Assembly: GCF_041477585.1 (NCBI RefSeq)
Contig: NZ_JBGNYA010000002.1
Location: 119,521 to 183,520, forward strand
Reading direction: 5' to 3'
Source: Halobellus sp. MBLA0158
GTDB taxonomy: Archaea > Halobacteriota > Halobacteria > Halobacteriales > Haloferacaceae
DNA: 64,000 bases
In this document: positions 1 to 8,437 of the stretch, in pieces
Layout of the letters: the number at the start of each line of letters is the position of its first letter
How positions within the stretch are numbered: the stretch's first letter is position 1
Translations under genes and position numbers: made by a program
The notes under the pieces: generated by a model
Databases searched by the model: none
What the model saw: only the letters and a program-made list of their open reading frames with translations
Told to the model about the DNA's origin: nothing

Positions 1-2
1 AC

Positions 3-104
3 TTGCTCGTCCAGGTCGCGTTGACCGGTGAGTACGAGCACTCGCCGATGGTGACGGCAGATAACACACTGACGCTGCTGAAGAAGGAGACTGGAATCGG
101 ATAG
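3..104 (+). CDS. C-terminal end of an unidentified protein (partial)
   Basis: An open frame enters from the left edge and ends at TAG 102-104. Only 33 residues are visible, ending in LLKKETGIG. Their composition looks like real haloarchaeal protein, but I do not recognise the family. The start lies outside the window. What follows to about 735 is gene-free. Confidence 0.4.
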   Translation: MLVQVALTGEYEHSPMVTADNTLTLLKKETGIG

Positions 105-735
105 AGAGATACTCAGTCTGGGTTAGCGCGCAGTCTGAGTGGCTACACTGTTGGATGTCTCGAAAATTCGCCCTTACCATTGGAAGTGTGACAAGAATGG
201 CCGCTTGGAGAGAGAATTGAGGTCGTTTCCGCTGACCAAATCGGCAAAATCCACGCATTACAGCCCTGCTATACCCGTTGTAGTCTCAACTTCCACGGCC
301 CGAGATTTTGTATAGCGATATACGATATACAATTTCCTGTAGTGCGGAATTCCGAGGGCAAGAGACTCTAGACTCCCGAATTCTCCCGATGGGTCGAATA
401 CCGAATGTGGTCCTGATTACCCCAATAATCACGACCACTTTGAAGTACCCCGCCGCCGTTGGTGAAGCACGAATGCTGTAATCGCCTCACGACGGCGCTT
501 CCCCTAGGTAGCGTCGCCAATAACGGGGTCCGAGATCTCTTGGGTCTCTTCGGCCGAGCCGACCTCGCCGGCGTGGACAGCCTTCGTGATCGATCAGACG
601 CCTCTGACGGAACGTAGTGAGGCCCGGAGTTGACGGATATCTTTCTCCGCACGTCCCCTTGCTGTTAGAGCAGATATTTAGGATAACTCCAGATCACGTA
701 TAATGTTTTTATAGTAGTGGTCCGTGATACGGCAT
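105..735. other. gene-free stretch before the MNT/HEPN pair
   Basis: About 630 bases with no convincing reading frame on either strand. The middle is AT-rich, including a tatagcgatatacgatatac stretch near 315-330. I see no tRNA or clear attachment site, although the recombinase gene lies just downstream. The only supported signal is the TATA box near its right end. Confidence 0.5.
706..713 (+). promoter_or_regulatory. TATA box of the MNT/HEPN operon
   Basis: TTTTTATA is centred about 27 bases before the ATG at 736. This is the usual spacing for a leaderless haloarchaeal transcript and supports 736 over the upstream GTG at 724. Confidence 0.55.
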
Positions 736-1431
736 ATGAACCGTGAGGCGGATACCAAGAATTCGTCTGGAGTCGCTATTTCTCTTTCAATACCACCTTC
801 AGACCCAGATTTATTCAAACACAAAGCGACGAGCGACGTCCTTCTCTTTTTGATAAACCACCGATTCAGTGACTTCTCACTGCGAGAGCTCGCGACACAG
901 ATCGGCCACTCACATCAGTCCGTCCGACGGGCAGTGAACGTTCTCAGCGCGAACGACTTGGTGGTGGAGTCTCCCGAAAGCAACCAGCGACTCGTCCAGA
1001 TCAACAGACAGCGTCTGTCCATCCCGAACGATCCAATCCTCCGCATACCCCAATCAGAATATCACCAACCGGTCAAAGCTGCGGTCACGGAGCTCCGTGA
1101 GAACATCGACGACGTCGTCGGCATCATCCTCTATGGGAGTGTGGCTCGGGGCGAGGCTGACCGACGGAGCGATATCGATCTCTGGGTCCTAACCCGATCT
1201 GGACGAGCTGAAAGCCAACGAGAGGCGAACGCGATTGCCCGTGACCTCGAAGACACGGAGTTCGACGGTGACCGATACGCCTACGATATCGATGTCGAGG
1301 CCGTCCAGGCGATCCCGGCGTACACCGAGGACATCCGGGAGATCGTCGTGTCAGGCATTCCGGTCTACAAGACGAGTGACTTCGAAACCGTCGAAAACCT
1401 CCTCTTGGAGGAAGGGGCCACCGATGAGTAA
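736..1431 (+). CDS. HTH-fused minimal nucleotidyltransferase (MNT), antitoxin-like
   Basis: A 231-residue protein with two parts. Residues about 25-95 look like a winged helix-turn-helix (FSLRELATQIGHSHQSVRRAV). Residues about 120-165 hold the DNA polymerase beta-type nucleotidyltransferase signature GSVARGEADRRSDIDLW, with both metal-binding Asp present. In known MNT/HEPN pairs the MNT protein neutralises the HEPN toxin, in some cases by nucleotidylating it; that activity is inferred here. The gene overlaps the next one by eight bases (ATGAGTAA), which fits translational coupling. The HTH may autoregulate the pair. Start 736 was chosen from the TATA spacing; GTG 724 is the alternative. Confidence 0.85.
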   Translation: MNREADTKNSSGVAISLSIPPSDPDLFKHKATSDVLLFLINHRFSDFSLRELATQIGHSHQSVRRAVNVLSANDLVVESPESNQRLVQINRQRLSIPNDPILRIPQSEYHQPVKAAVTELRENIDDVVGIILYGSVARGEADRRSDIDLWVLTRSGRAESQREANAIARDLEDTEFDGDRYAYDIDVEAVQAIPAYTEDIREIVVSGIPVYKTSDFETVENLLLEEGATDE

Positions 1432-1933
1432 CGGCTCGGATCCGACCGCTGTACTCGCAGCACTCGACCGCGCACAGGATGCCTTCGAGATGGTGGGACG
1501 CGGTCGGATAGCGTTCGAGGAGGGGATCAGTGCCGATGAAGACTGGAAGACACAGCTGACGAAAGCGTGTCGCCTCCTCGAAGTCGTTGACACCCTCCAA
1601 GCACAGGACGGGTACTATACGGCCGTTATCGAGGTCTGTTTCGGCGCTATCGAACGGTCGATCGAGGCGTACGCGCTCGCGATGACGAACGATACGCTTC
1701 AGGACTTTCAGGACCACCAGTTCAGCTACGAGCGTGCCCACCAGATTGGGCTATTTGAGCGCGAGACCGCAGAGGCGATGAAGGACCTCTACAGCGAGAA
1801 CCGGACAGAGAGTTATTACGGCGGTGGGCGTCCAACCCAAGAACAGGCGGAAGCAATGACTGACCTCGCCAGCGCCGTCCATCAGTTCGCAGTGAGCCAG
1901 ATCCGGGAAGGCGGCGTCTGTCTATGTGACTGA
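1424..1933 (+). CDS. HEPN-like partner of the MNT protein
   Basis: A mostly alpha-helical 169-residue protein that begins inside the end of the MNT gene. The helix near residues 120-130 carries ENRTESYYGGG, in the place where HEPN proteins have their R-x4-6-H/Y motif; here Arg is followed by Tyr-Tyr and no His. HEPN partners of MNT proteins are RNases or their inactive relatives. The assignment rests on gene order, size, the helical pattern and this motif, so the RNase activity is uncertain. The nearby recombinase suggests the pair travels with the element. Confidence 0.65.
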   Translation: MSNGSDPTAVLAALDRAQDAFEMVGRGRIAFEEGISADEDWKTQLTKACRLLEVVDTLQAQDGYYTAVIEVCFGAIERSIEAYALAMTNDTLQDFQDHQFSYERAHQIGLFERETAEAMKDLYSENRTESYYGGGRPTQEQAEAMTDLASAVHQFAVSQIREGGVCLCD

Positions 1934-1957
1934 CTACGTTCCTTACTCCACAAGACT

Positions 1958-3220
1958 ATGGACCGGAATTCATCGACGGAACGGACGCCACTGACCTCTC
2001 TCACGGAGTCTTTCGAGCGCTACCTCCTGGACAAGGGGAAAGGTCGCGGAGGCGATGGTGGGAACTACCGACGCAACGCAGCCCGCGAACTCAAACGATT
2101 CGCCGAGTGGGCCGCCGGCGACCGCGGCGGCGACGACTGGACCGGGATCGTCCCCGACGATGTCGACCGCGAGCCGACCTTCGAGGACCTCGACGAACGC
2201 GTCTTCCGCGAGTACGCCCGGCACCTCGGTGGAGATCGGGGACTCAAGCAGAACACGGTACAAACCTATTACCGCTATATCTCTGCCTGGTGTGGCTGGT
2301 GCGTCAACGAAGGGTATCTCGAGGCGCATTACGCGCAGCGGGCGAGTGCGATGGCGCCGCTGCCGGAGGACGACGGCCGCAAGCCCGGTGACCAGCAGGC
2401 TTGGACGTCTGAACAGCGCCACGCCCTCACCCGCCACGTCGACGAACAGGCTCGCGAGGCCATCGAGCCGTACACGACACTCCCGGAGGATACTGACCCT
2501 CTCGACACGCAGCGAGCACGCTACGCGGCGTTGAAGGCGGCTCGTGACCGGGCTCTGGTGTTCGTCCTCGCGTATACCGCCGTTCGGGTCGGGGAACTAC
2601 TCCGGGACCCGAACGACCCGCGCCGACGCGGTGTTCGCTGGGAGGACCTCTCTCTCGACGACGGGAGTATGGACGTCTACCGGAAGAAACAGCAATGGGA
2701 CGCTGCGAGTCTTCCCGACCCAGTGATCTCGCCGCTGCGAAGCTATCACCAGTTGATGGACCCGCCGACGGAGCGCTGGCCCGTGTTTCCGACGTTCGAC
2801 CAACGGACGCTCGCGGAGCTAGTCCGGGAAGAGCTAGCCGAACGAGGAGAACGCCCAGAGGCAATTACTGAGCAGCGAGATGAGTACGCTCGCGACCTCC
2901 TGCTGGCGCTCGATGAGGATATTCGGCCGCCATCGATTACAACGGACGGCGCACGGTCGATTCTCCAGCGACTCTCAGAGGCTGCTGAGATCGACATCGA
3001 CCATCCGAAACACGACTATCTCGCGCCTCACGGCGGTCGACGTGGGATGGGCGAGGTCCTCGTTCGTGCGTTCGGGTATACGGTTGCAGCCCGATATCTC
3101 GACAATTCGGAGGAGATGGTTCGCGAGCGGTATTCCCATATTGAGGCCGGGGAACTCGGCGACGTTGCCACAGAAGCGCTCTCAGAAGTCGATGGTTCGG
3201 TAAACGACCGCCACGAGTAG
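1958..3220 (+). CDS. Tyrosine recombinase / integrase
   Basis: A 420-residue site-specific recombinase. The N-terminal part (about 15-130) is a SAM-like core-binding domain (FERYLLDKG, TVQTYYRYISAWCGW). The catalytic domain shows Arg210 (TAVRVGELL), Lys243 (YRKKQQ), His358-x-x-Arg361 (PHGGRRG) and the nucleophile Tyr392 (RERYSHI). The usual second His/Trp position reads as YLDNS, a common natural variation. It probably integrates or resolves this element, but no attachment site could be identified nearby. It follows the MNT/HEPN pair by 24 bases and may be co-transcribed with it. Confidence 0.88.
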   Translation: MDRNSSTERTPLTSLTESFERYLLDKGKGRGGDGGNYRRNAARELKRFAEWAAGDRGGDDWTGIVPDDVDREPTFEDLDERVFREYARHLGGDRGLKQNTVQTYYRYISAWCGWCVNEGYLEAHYAQRASAMAPLPEDDGRKPGDQQAWTSEQRHALTRHVDEQAREAIEPYTTLPEDTDPLDTQRARYAALKAARDRALVFVLAYTAVRVGELLRDPNDPRRRGVRWEDLSLDDGSMDVYRKKQQWDAASLPDPVISPLRSYHQLMDPPTERWPVFPTFDQRTLAELVREELAERGERPEAITEQRDEYARDLLLALDEDIRPPSITTDGARSILQRLSEAAEIDIDHPKHDYLAPHGGRRGMGEVLVRAFGYTVAARYLDNSEEMVRERYSHIEAGELGDVATEALSEVDGSVNDRHE

Positions 3221-3261
3221 CCGATTAGAGAGGGCTCGTCACAACATGGGAGTCGACGGCT

Positions 3262-5103
3262 TTAGATGCCCCATATGGCGGCGATGCCGGCTGTGGCGAC
3301 GATAGCAAGCAGTAACTGGAGCGGGCCGCCGACCCGTAGGAAGTCTGTGAATTCGTAGTCGCCGGGGCCGTACACCATGAGATTCGTCTGGTAGCCCACC
3401 GGCGTCATAAACGATGTCGCGGACGCAAACATCACCGCGAGCAGGAACGCGAACTCGTTGGCGCCGAGCCGGGCGGCCGCGTCGACGCCAACGGGGATCA
3501 TCAGCACTGCCGTTGCCACTGGCGTGATGACGCTCGCCAGTACGCCGGCGACGGCGTACAGCACGAACAGGACGCCGATCGGCGGGAGGATGGCGCTGGT
3601 GGCGACGATGAACTCCGCGACGACGGCTGCGCCACCCGTAGATTCCAGCGCGATGCCCAGCGGGATGACGCCCGCCAGCAGGAAGATCACGTTCCACGAG
3701 ACGGCGTCGTAGGCGTCAGCGGTCGTGAGACAGCCCGTGACTACCATTGCGACGACGCCTGCGAGCGCTGCGATCACGATCGGGAGGACGTTCAGTGCGG
3801 CGAGACCGACGACGCTCGCGAGGATTCCCACGGCGAGAGGCGTCTTCGACGAGAGGGGGGTGATCTCGTCGATGTCCGCGGTCGCCAGGTGCTCGAGAGC
3901 CTGCTCGTCAGCGACCACGAGGTCGCCGGTGTCCGTGAAGTACCGGATCGCCGTCGGTGTCGTCCGCACCAGCAGTAGATCCCCCGCCTGGAGCGTACAG
4001 TCGTCGATGTTCGACCGGAGCAGGTCGCCGCCGCGGCGCACGGCGAGAACGCTCGTCTCGTGGTAGTCGTGGAGGCCAGTCTCGGCGACGGTCTCGCCCA
4101 CGTACGGGGAGTATTCGGGGACGACCGCTTTCGCGAGCGTGCCGTCGGTGGCTGCCGACTCGAACGTCTCTCCGCTCACCGTCTCGCGGGCTCGCTGTCC
4201 GAGATCCGCGTCCTCGCGAAGCTGATTGACTGCCTGCAGGGAGCCGTGTACGACCAGAATGTCACCCGCTTCGACGACGCGGTCGGAGTGTGGACCGGCG
4301 TAGGCGTCGCCGTCACGGCGTGCTTGGAGGATTCGGATCTCGGGGTGCGCGCTGTCGAACGTCTCGACGGACAGGCCGACGGCAGCGGACTCCGGTCGGA
4401 CGTGCATAAACGTGAGGTAGTCGTCGAGGTCGAACTCCGCGACCGGGTCGCTGTCCACGGGGACGCGAGCGGGGGTGAGCCGCCAGCCGACGGTCAGCAG
4501 ATACGTGAGGCCAACCGCGAGCAAGATGGCGCCGAGACCGGTGAACTCGAATATGCCGATGCCGTCGCGGCCATCGATGAGCAGGCGCGCGAAGTCGCTG
4601 GCGAGGATGTTCGTCGACGTTCCGACGAGCGTGAGCGTGCCGCCGAGAATGGCGGCGTACGACAGCGGGAGTAGGAGTTTCGACGGGCTCAACCCGGTTT
4701 TCTCGGCGAGCCCCGTGACCATCGGGATGAAGACGGCGACGACAGGCGTATTGTTCACGAATCCAGCGATGGGACCGGTCGTACAGACCGTGGCGATGAG
4801 CGCGCGGTACTTCCGACCGGCGGTGAACGCCGCAAGGTAGACGCCGAGTCGTTCAACGACGCCCGTGTTCTGGATGCCGGCACTGAGTATGTACATCGCG
4901 ATGATGGTGACCGTCGCGGGATTTGCAAAGCCCGAGATAGCGGCCCGTGTTCCGACGCTGGTCCACGGTTCGAGGATGACGAGCGCGGCGACGACGCTGA
5001 TCGCGGTGACGTCGTTGGGTACGACTTCGGTGACGAACGCTATCAGCACGGCCAGGATGAGCAGGAAGACGACCATAACGCCCGACACCTCGAGAATCGG
5101 CAT
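3262..5103 (-). CDS. SLC13-type permease with two TrkA-C domains
   Basis: A 613-residue inner-membrane transporter of the SLC13/DASS (CitM-like) fold. Hydrophobic segments fill the N-terminal third (with FVNNTPVVAVFIPMV and GTSTNILA, the paired SNT-type substrate motifs) and the C-terminal third (SWNVIFLLAGV, TPVGYQTNLMVYGPG). Between them, about residues 215-405, lie two soluble TrkA-C (RCK_C) regulatory domains. Relatives carry sulfate, dicarboxylates or other anions with sodium; the substrate cannot be read from sequence. It is transcribed toward the recombinase gene, with 41 bases between the two stops. Confidence 0.85.
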   Translation of the reverse strand: MPILEVSGVMVVFLLILAVLIAFVTEVVPNDVTAISVVAALVILEPWTSVGTRAAISGFANPATVTIIAMYILSAGIQNTGVVERLGVYLAAFTAGRKYRALIATVCTTGPIAGFVNNTPVVAVFIPMVTGLAEKTGLSPSKLLLPLSYAAILGGTLTLVGTSTNILASDFARLLIDGRDGIGIFEFTGLGAILLAVGLTYLLTVGWRLTPARVPVDSDPVAEFDLDDYLTFMHVRPESAAVGLSVETFDSAHPEIRILQARRDGDAYAGPHSDRVVEAGDILVVHGSLQAVNQLREDADLGQRARETVSGETFESAATDGTLAKAVVPEYSPYVGETVAETGLHDYHETSVLAVRRGGDLLRSNIDDCTLQAGDLLLVRTTPTAIRYFTDTGDLVVADEQALEHLATADIDEITPLSSKTPLAVGILASVVGLAALNVLPIVIAALAGVVAMVVTGCLTTADAYDAVSWNVIFLLAGVIPLGIALESTGGAAVVAEFIVATSAILPPIGVLFVLYAVAGVLASVITPVATAVLMIPVGVDAAARLGANEFAFLLAVMFASATSFMTPVGYQTNLMVYGPGDYEFTDFLRVGGPLQLLLAIVATAGIAAIWGI

Positions 5104-5320
5104 ACGCGGGACGACTCACGTTGATCCCTTCACTGTTCCCCTCGGCCGGACACTGTCGATCGGAGCATAATTTATGGATCAGTTGGTCGATACAGCTACC
5201 AGCGCCGTTCTCGATATTACGGGACGTCACTCCAGAAGCACGATACCTAGATCGCGCTACAGGATGTAAAACGGAACGTATCACTATTTCTGTATGACTC
5301 GGCGGCAGGGGATATGATGA

Positions 5321-5590
5321 TCAGAAGCTCGGCGGTTCGCCCGTGACTACGGTATTCGGCCACTCATCAAGTATCGGGAGTTCACATTCCTCTACAAGGC
5401 GTGGAATACACGGCTGGATAGCGACCTCTACCATCGATGCAACACGAACGAGACGGTCAATGCAGCACTCAAACAGAAGTTCGGTGCCTTCGTCCGGTCA
5501 CGTCGGTGGTGGAAGCAATTCCGCGAACTCGTCATCAAGTATGTCGTTTACAACGTGGAGCGAAGCCTCGTTATCTCGCGCGAGGAGTGA
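5321..5590 (+). pseudogene. Transposase C-terminal remnant
   Basis: The frame ending at TGA 5588-5590 encodes RRFARDYGIRPLIKYREF, then CNTNETVNAALKQKFG and a final WWKQFRELVIKYVVYN block. This is the C-terminal third of a haloarchaeal DDE transposase (IS4/IS5-like), including the E of the catalytic triad in NETVNAALK. Just upstream the homologous reading (YDDQKLR) is in another frame, so there is a frameshift near 5325-5332 and no N-terminal part. No terminal inverted repeats were found. It is a dead insertion-sequence relic. Confidence 0.7.
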
Positions 5591-5694
5591 GAATATCTCT
5601 AATGCTGAGAGGAATGGACTGCTGAATACAGAGGATGTATGCAGCACTTGAATCACCGTTTCGGCCCCTCTGAGTCGAAACCGGGGGGCTACAG

Positions 5695-6324
5695 CTACAC
5701 CGCCCCCCAGAGAGCCAGTATTCCGAACCCGACGATGATGAGACCAGCCAGTTGACTCACCCGCCGCATCACAGTCCGGGTGAATCGTGTCCGGAACAGA
5801 CTCACACCGACGCTCAGCGTGAGCCACCAGAGAGCCGAACCAAGGAAGACACCACCGACCAGTGCGGCGGCGTCGGCGTACGCACCTGAAGTCCCGATTC
5901 CGAGCCCAGCGAAGATGCCAACGAAGGCGAGAATCGTCACTGGGTTGGTGATCGTCAGCAGAAACGTCGAGCCGTAGTCTCTGGTAAGTTCACTCGTGTT
6001 GGTGGCTGCGGTTGAGTCGTTTGTCGGCTCGGTACGGAAGGACTGGACGCCAAGGTACAACAGCAGTGCCCCGCCGATGATCCGAATCGTCGTCTGGTGC
6101 TCCAACAGGAGTGACGAGACGAGTGTGACACCGAAGCCCGCGATAGCACCATACACGGCGTCCGCAGACGCGGCTCCGAGTCCACTGACGAACCCCGAGA
6201 GCCGGCCCTTAGAAAGCGTTCGCTGGATACACAGGACGCCAATCGGGCCAACCGGTGCGGCGATGGAGAACCCGAGGACGATGCCCTGTAGCAGAATGTT
6301 GATTGTCGCTGTCGTTAATACGCA
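5695..6324 (-). pseudogene. LysE-family exporter with a damaged start
   Basis: The frame encodes a LysE/RhtB-type amino-acid exporter of about 208 residues. The N-terminus has the family pattern LLQGIVLGFSIAAPVGPIG, followed by TITNPVTILAFVGIFAG and several membrane helices. The full family N-terminus is readable up to 6324, but there is no ATG, GTG or TTG in that frame before the stop at 6325-6327. An ATG with a ribosome site (GAGGTGATG) lies at 6325-6323 in the neighbouring frame. A one-base shift therefore appears to separate start and body. Translation from the internal GTG at 6156 would lose the first helix and conserved motif. Either the gene is dead or this is a sequencing error. Confidence 0.65.
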
Positions 6325-6476
6325 TCACCTCACAGTCGCCTGAACACCGGGGGTGGATAAGTACGTTCTGAATGTCTGCTCCCTCGACAATCGAATCATT
6401 GAGGACTCTCGCCTGACTGCTGGATACGCGCTATGTATTCAGCAGGTTTGCTGAAACCTATCACTAATTGAGGATT

Positions 6477-6806
6477 TCAACAAGGCCCGGATAGTCTTTT
6501 CGAGGGGATGCTGGCATAGGATTTCATTCCGACAGCATCACTCCAAACAGTGTTGAACCCGATGCCGTGTTGTGTCGCCCAGCCGAGCACCGCAGAAATG
6601 AAGGCCCCGGATTGGCTCATGAACGAGATAGACTCCTCTCGGGGGGTCTCATAGAGAAACGTCGCATTAAGCCTCTTCGACGTATTGATGGTGCCGACAC
6701 AGTTTGGGCCGATCAAATTGAGAGACCTGGGAACCGGCGCATAACTGATCTCTGCGTAGCACTCTTTTCCGAGTACCGTTTCCCGGTTCGGGTTGATCGG
6801 GACCAC
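6477..6806 (-). pseudogene. Remnant of ADP-forming acetate-CoA ligase, CoA-binding part
   Basis: About 109 residues with clear family motifs: VPINPNRETVLGKECY from the N-terminal Rossmann-like CoA-binding domain, then IGPNCVG, LNATF and SFMSQSGAF from the succinyl-CoA-synthetase-like domain. In intact enzymes about 70 residues separate the first block from the GPNCVG block; here they are almost adjacent, so there is an internal deletion. The remnant also ends early. The catalytic His region is absent, and it should be inactive. Confidence 0.7.
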
Positions 6807-6860
6807 CTTCCCGTTGATTCGGATAACGTTTTAACAGACAGACAAGTACAGTTAACACCG

Positions 6861-8285
6861 ATGCAGGCAGCACGTTGGTCATCTCAGGCCGGCTTTCTTC
6901 TCGCGACGGTTGGCGCCGCCGTCGGGTTAGGTAACATCTGGCGGTTCTCCGCAGTCGTCGGCCAGAATGGCGGCGGTGCCTACCTCGTTCCCTACTTGCT
7001 TGCAGCTTTCGTTTGTGCTGTACCGATGCTAGTCTTAGAGCTCGCCATCGGACGCCGCCTTCGGACGGACGTGGTTTCTGCATTCCGTTCTGTGAAGACC
7101 GAGTATACGGCGCTCGGCTGGCTTATCCTCGGTGGTGTGCTCCTTATTCTGAGCTACTATCTTGTCCTCACCGGATGGGTACTCGGGTTCTTCGTCTCGT
7201 GGCTTGCCGGGTCACAGACGACGTTTGCGCTGTTCACGGCGAGCTGGCTCCCCGTTGCGTACTTCGTCATCGCGACGGCGGTGACTGGTGGTGTCGTCTC
7301 GATGGGGGTTCGCGGCGGAATCGAACGAATGTCTAAAATCGTGATGCCGACCGTGTTTGCTATTCTCATCGCACTTGCGCTGTACGCAGTCACGTTATCG
7401 GAGTGGGAGCAGGCCACCGCCTTTCTGTTCACTCCCGAGCTTTCGGTACTCACGGACCTTGGAATCTGGAGTGCGGCGTTCGGACAGGTCTTTTTCTCGC
7501 TCTCTGTCGGTCAGGGTATTATGCTCACTTACGGGAGTTACGTGGATGAGGAGACGGATCTATTCAGATCGTCGTTAGTGATCACGATCGCCGATATCGC
7601 GGCAGCTGTCGTTGCCGGCCTCGTCATCTTCCCGATCGTGTTCAGTTTCGGCCTCCAGCCAACCCTCGGGACGGAACTCGCGTTTACGACGCTGCCGACC
7701 GCCTTCGCGACGATGCCGTTCGGGCGAGTAATCGCCATCGCGTTTTTCGGACTGCTATTTTTCGCCGCGTTGTCGTCCGCCGTGGCGCTCCTTGAGGTCG
7801 GCGTCGCAGCCGCAGAGAACACGACGCGGTTCTCTCGCCAACGTGCGACGCTACTATTGACAGGTGGGGTGTTCGTGGCTGGGATCCCTTCGGCATTGAG
7901 TTATAGTCCCGTAAACCTTGCCGTCGCAGGGCGGCCGATTCTGGACTTGGTTGACGAATCAGTCGGAACATTCGCACTGCCCATCTCGGCACTCTGTATT
8001 GTAGTCGTCTTCGTCTGGGTCGCAGATCTCGAGACCGTTCCCGAGGAACTCGGACGCGCCTTCCCCGTGGTTCGCTATCTGCTTCCAGCTGTCCTCCTCA
8101 CCGTCACCGCCGCTCGGGCTCTTGGAATCGTTCGCCCGGCATGGCGACTCCTCGTCGATCACACGCGAAACGACCCGCTCGGCCTGTTCGTCGCTGCCGC
8201 TCTCCTCCTCATCTTTGCAGTGGTTGGGTGGAAACTCCGGGACCGACTCCCTGCGCCTCCCTGTCTCCAGGGCCGACGACGGTAA
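6861..8285 (+). CDS. Sodium-dependent transporter, SNF/NSS (SLC6-like) family
   Basis: A 474-residue membrane protein with about 11-12 helices. The first helix carries the NSS signature GAAVGLGNIWRF, which lines the sodium and substrate sites in LeuT-fold transporters, followed by NGGGAYLVPYL and LELAIGR. Prokaryotic members import amino acids or related compounds with sodium; the substrate here is unknown. The ATG at 6861 was chosen because it places the signature helix right after a short N-terminus, as in the family. A longer frame upstream runs over the acetate-CoA ligase remnant and is not believable. Confidence 0.85.
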   Translation: MQAARWSSQAGFLLATVGAAVGLGNIWRFSAVVGQNGGGAYLVPYLLAAFVCAVPMLVLELAIGRRLRTDVVSAFRSVKTEYTALGWLILGGVLLILSYYLVLTGWVLGFFVSWLAGSQTTFALFTASWLPVAYFVIATAVTGGVVSMGVRGGIERMSKIVMPTVFAILIALALYAVTLSEWEQATAFLFTPELSVLTDLGIWSAAFGQVFFSLSVGQGIMLTYGSYVDEETDLFRSSLVITIADIAAAVVAGLVIFPIVFSFGLQPTLGTELAFTTLPTAFATMPFGRVIAIAFFGLLFFAALSSAVALLEVGVAAAENTTRFSRQRATLLLTGGVFVAGIPSALSYSPVNLAVAGRPILDLVDESVGTFALPISALCIVVVFVWVADLETVPEELGRAFPVVRYLLPAVLLTVTAARALGIVRPAWRLLVDHTRNDPLGLFVAAALLLIFAVVGWKLRDRLPAPPCLQGRRR

Positions 8286-8331
8286 GCCGAACTAGCGAAA
8301 ATAATCCGTCCGAACCAAGCTTCCAAGTCAA

Positions 8332-8436
8332 ATGACGAACATCCACGAATTCCTCGATGTCGGGACTATCCAGGTCAGCGCACTCTTTCTGCACGATGCG
8401 AAGTGCAGTACCACGCTATTTATGGAGGGTGTGTAG
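8332..8436 (+). CDS. Possible 34-residue leader ORF before the anion permease
   Basis: An ATG-to-TAG frame that ends one base before the GTG start of the next gene. The Shine-Dalgarno GGAGG for that gene lies inside this small frame. The peptide starts MTNIHEFLDVG and resembles nothing I know. The arrangement could give translational coupling or could be chance. Confidence 0.25.
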   Translation: MTNIHEFLDVGTIQVSALFLHDAKCSTTLFMEGV

Positions 8437-8437
8437 C

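Noticed and set aside
368..652. A 94-residue minus-strand frame near the left edge
   Set aside because: Very Arg/Ser-rich with no start signal; typical of noncoding GC-rich sequence.
8209..8394. A 61-residue minus-strand frame between transporters
   Set aside because: It lies across the end of the SNF gene and the leader of the anion permease and has no family resemblance.
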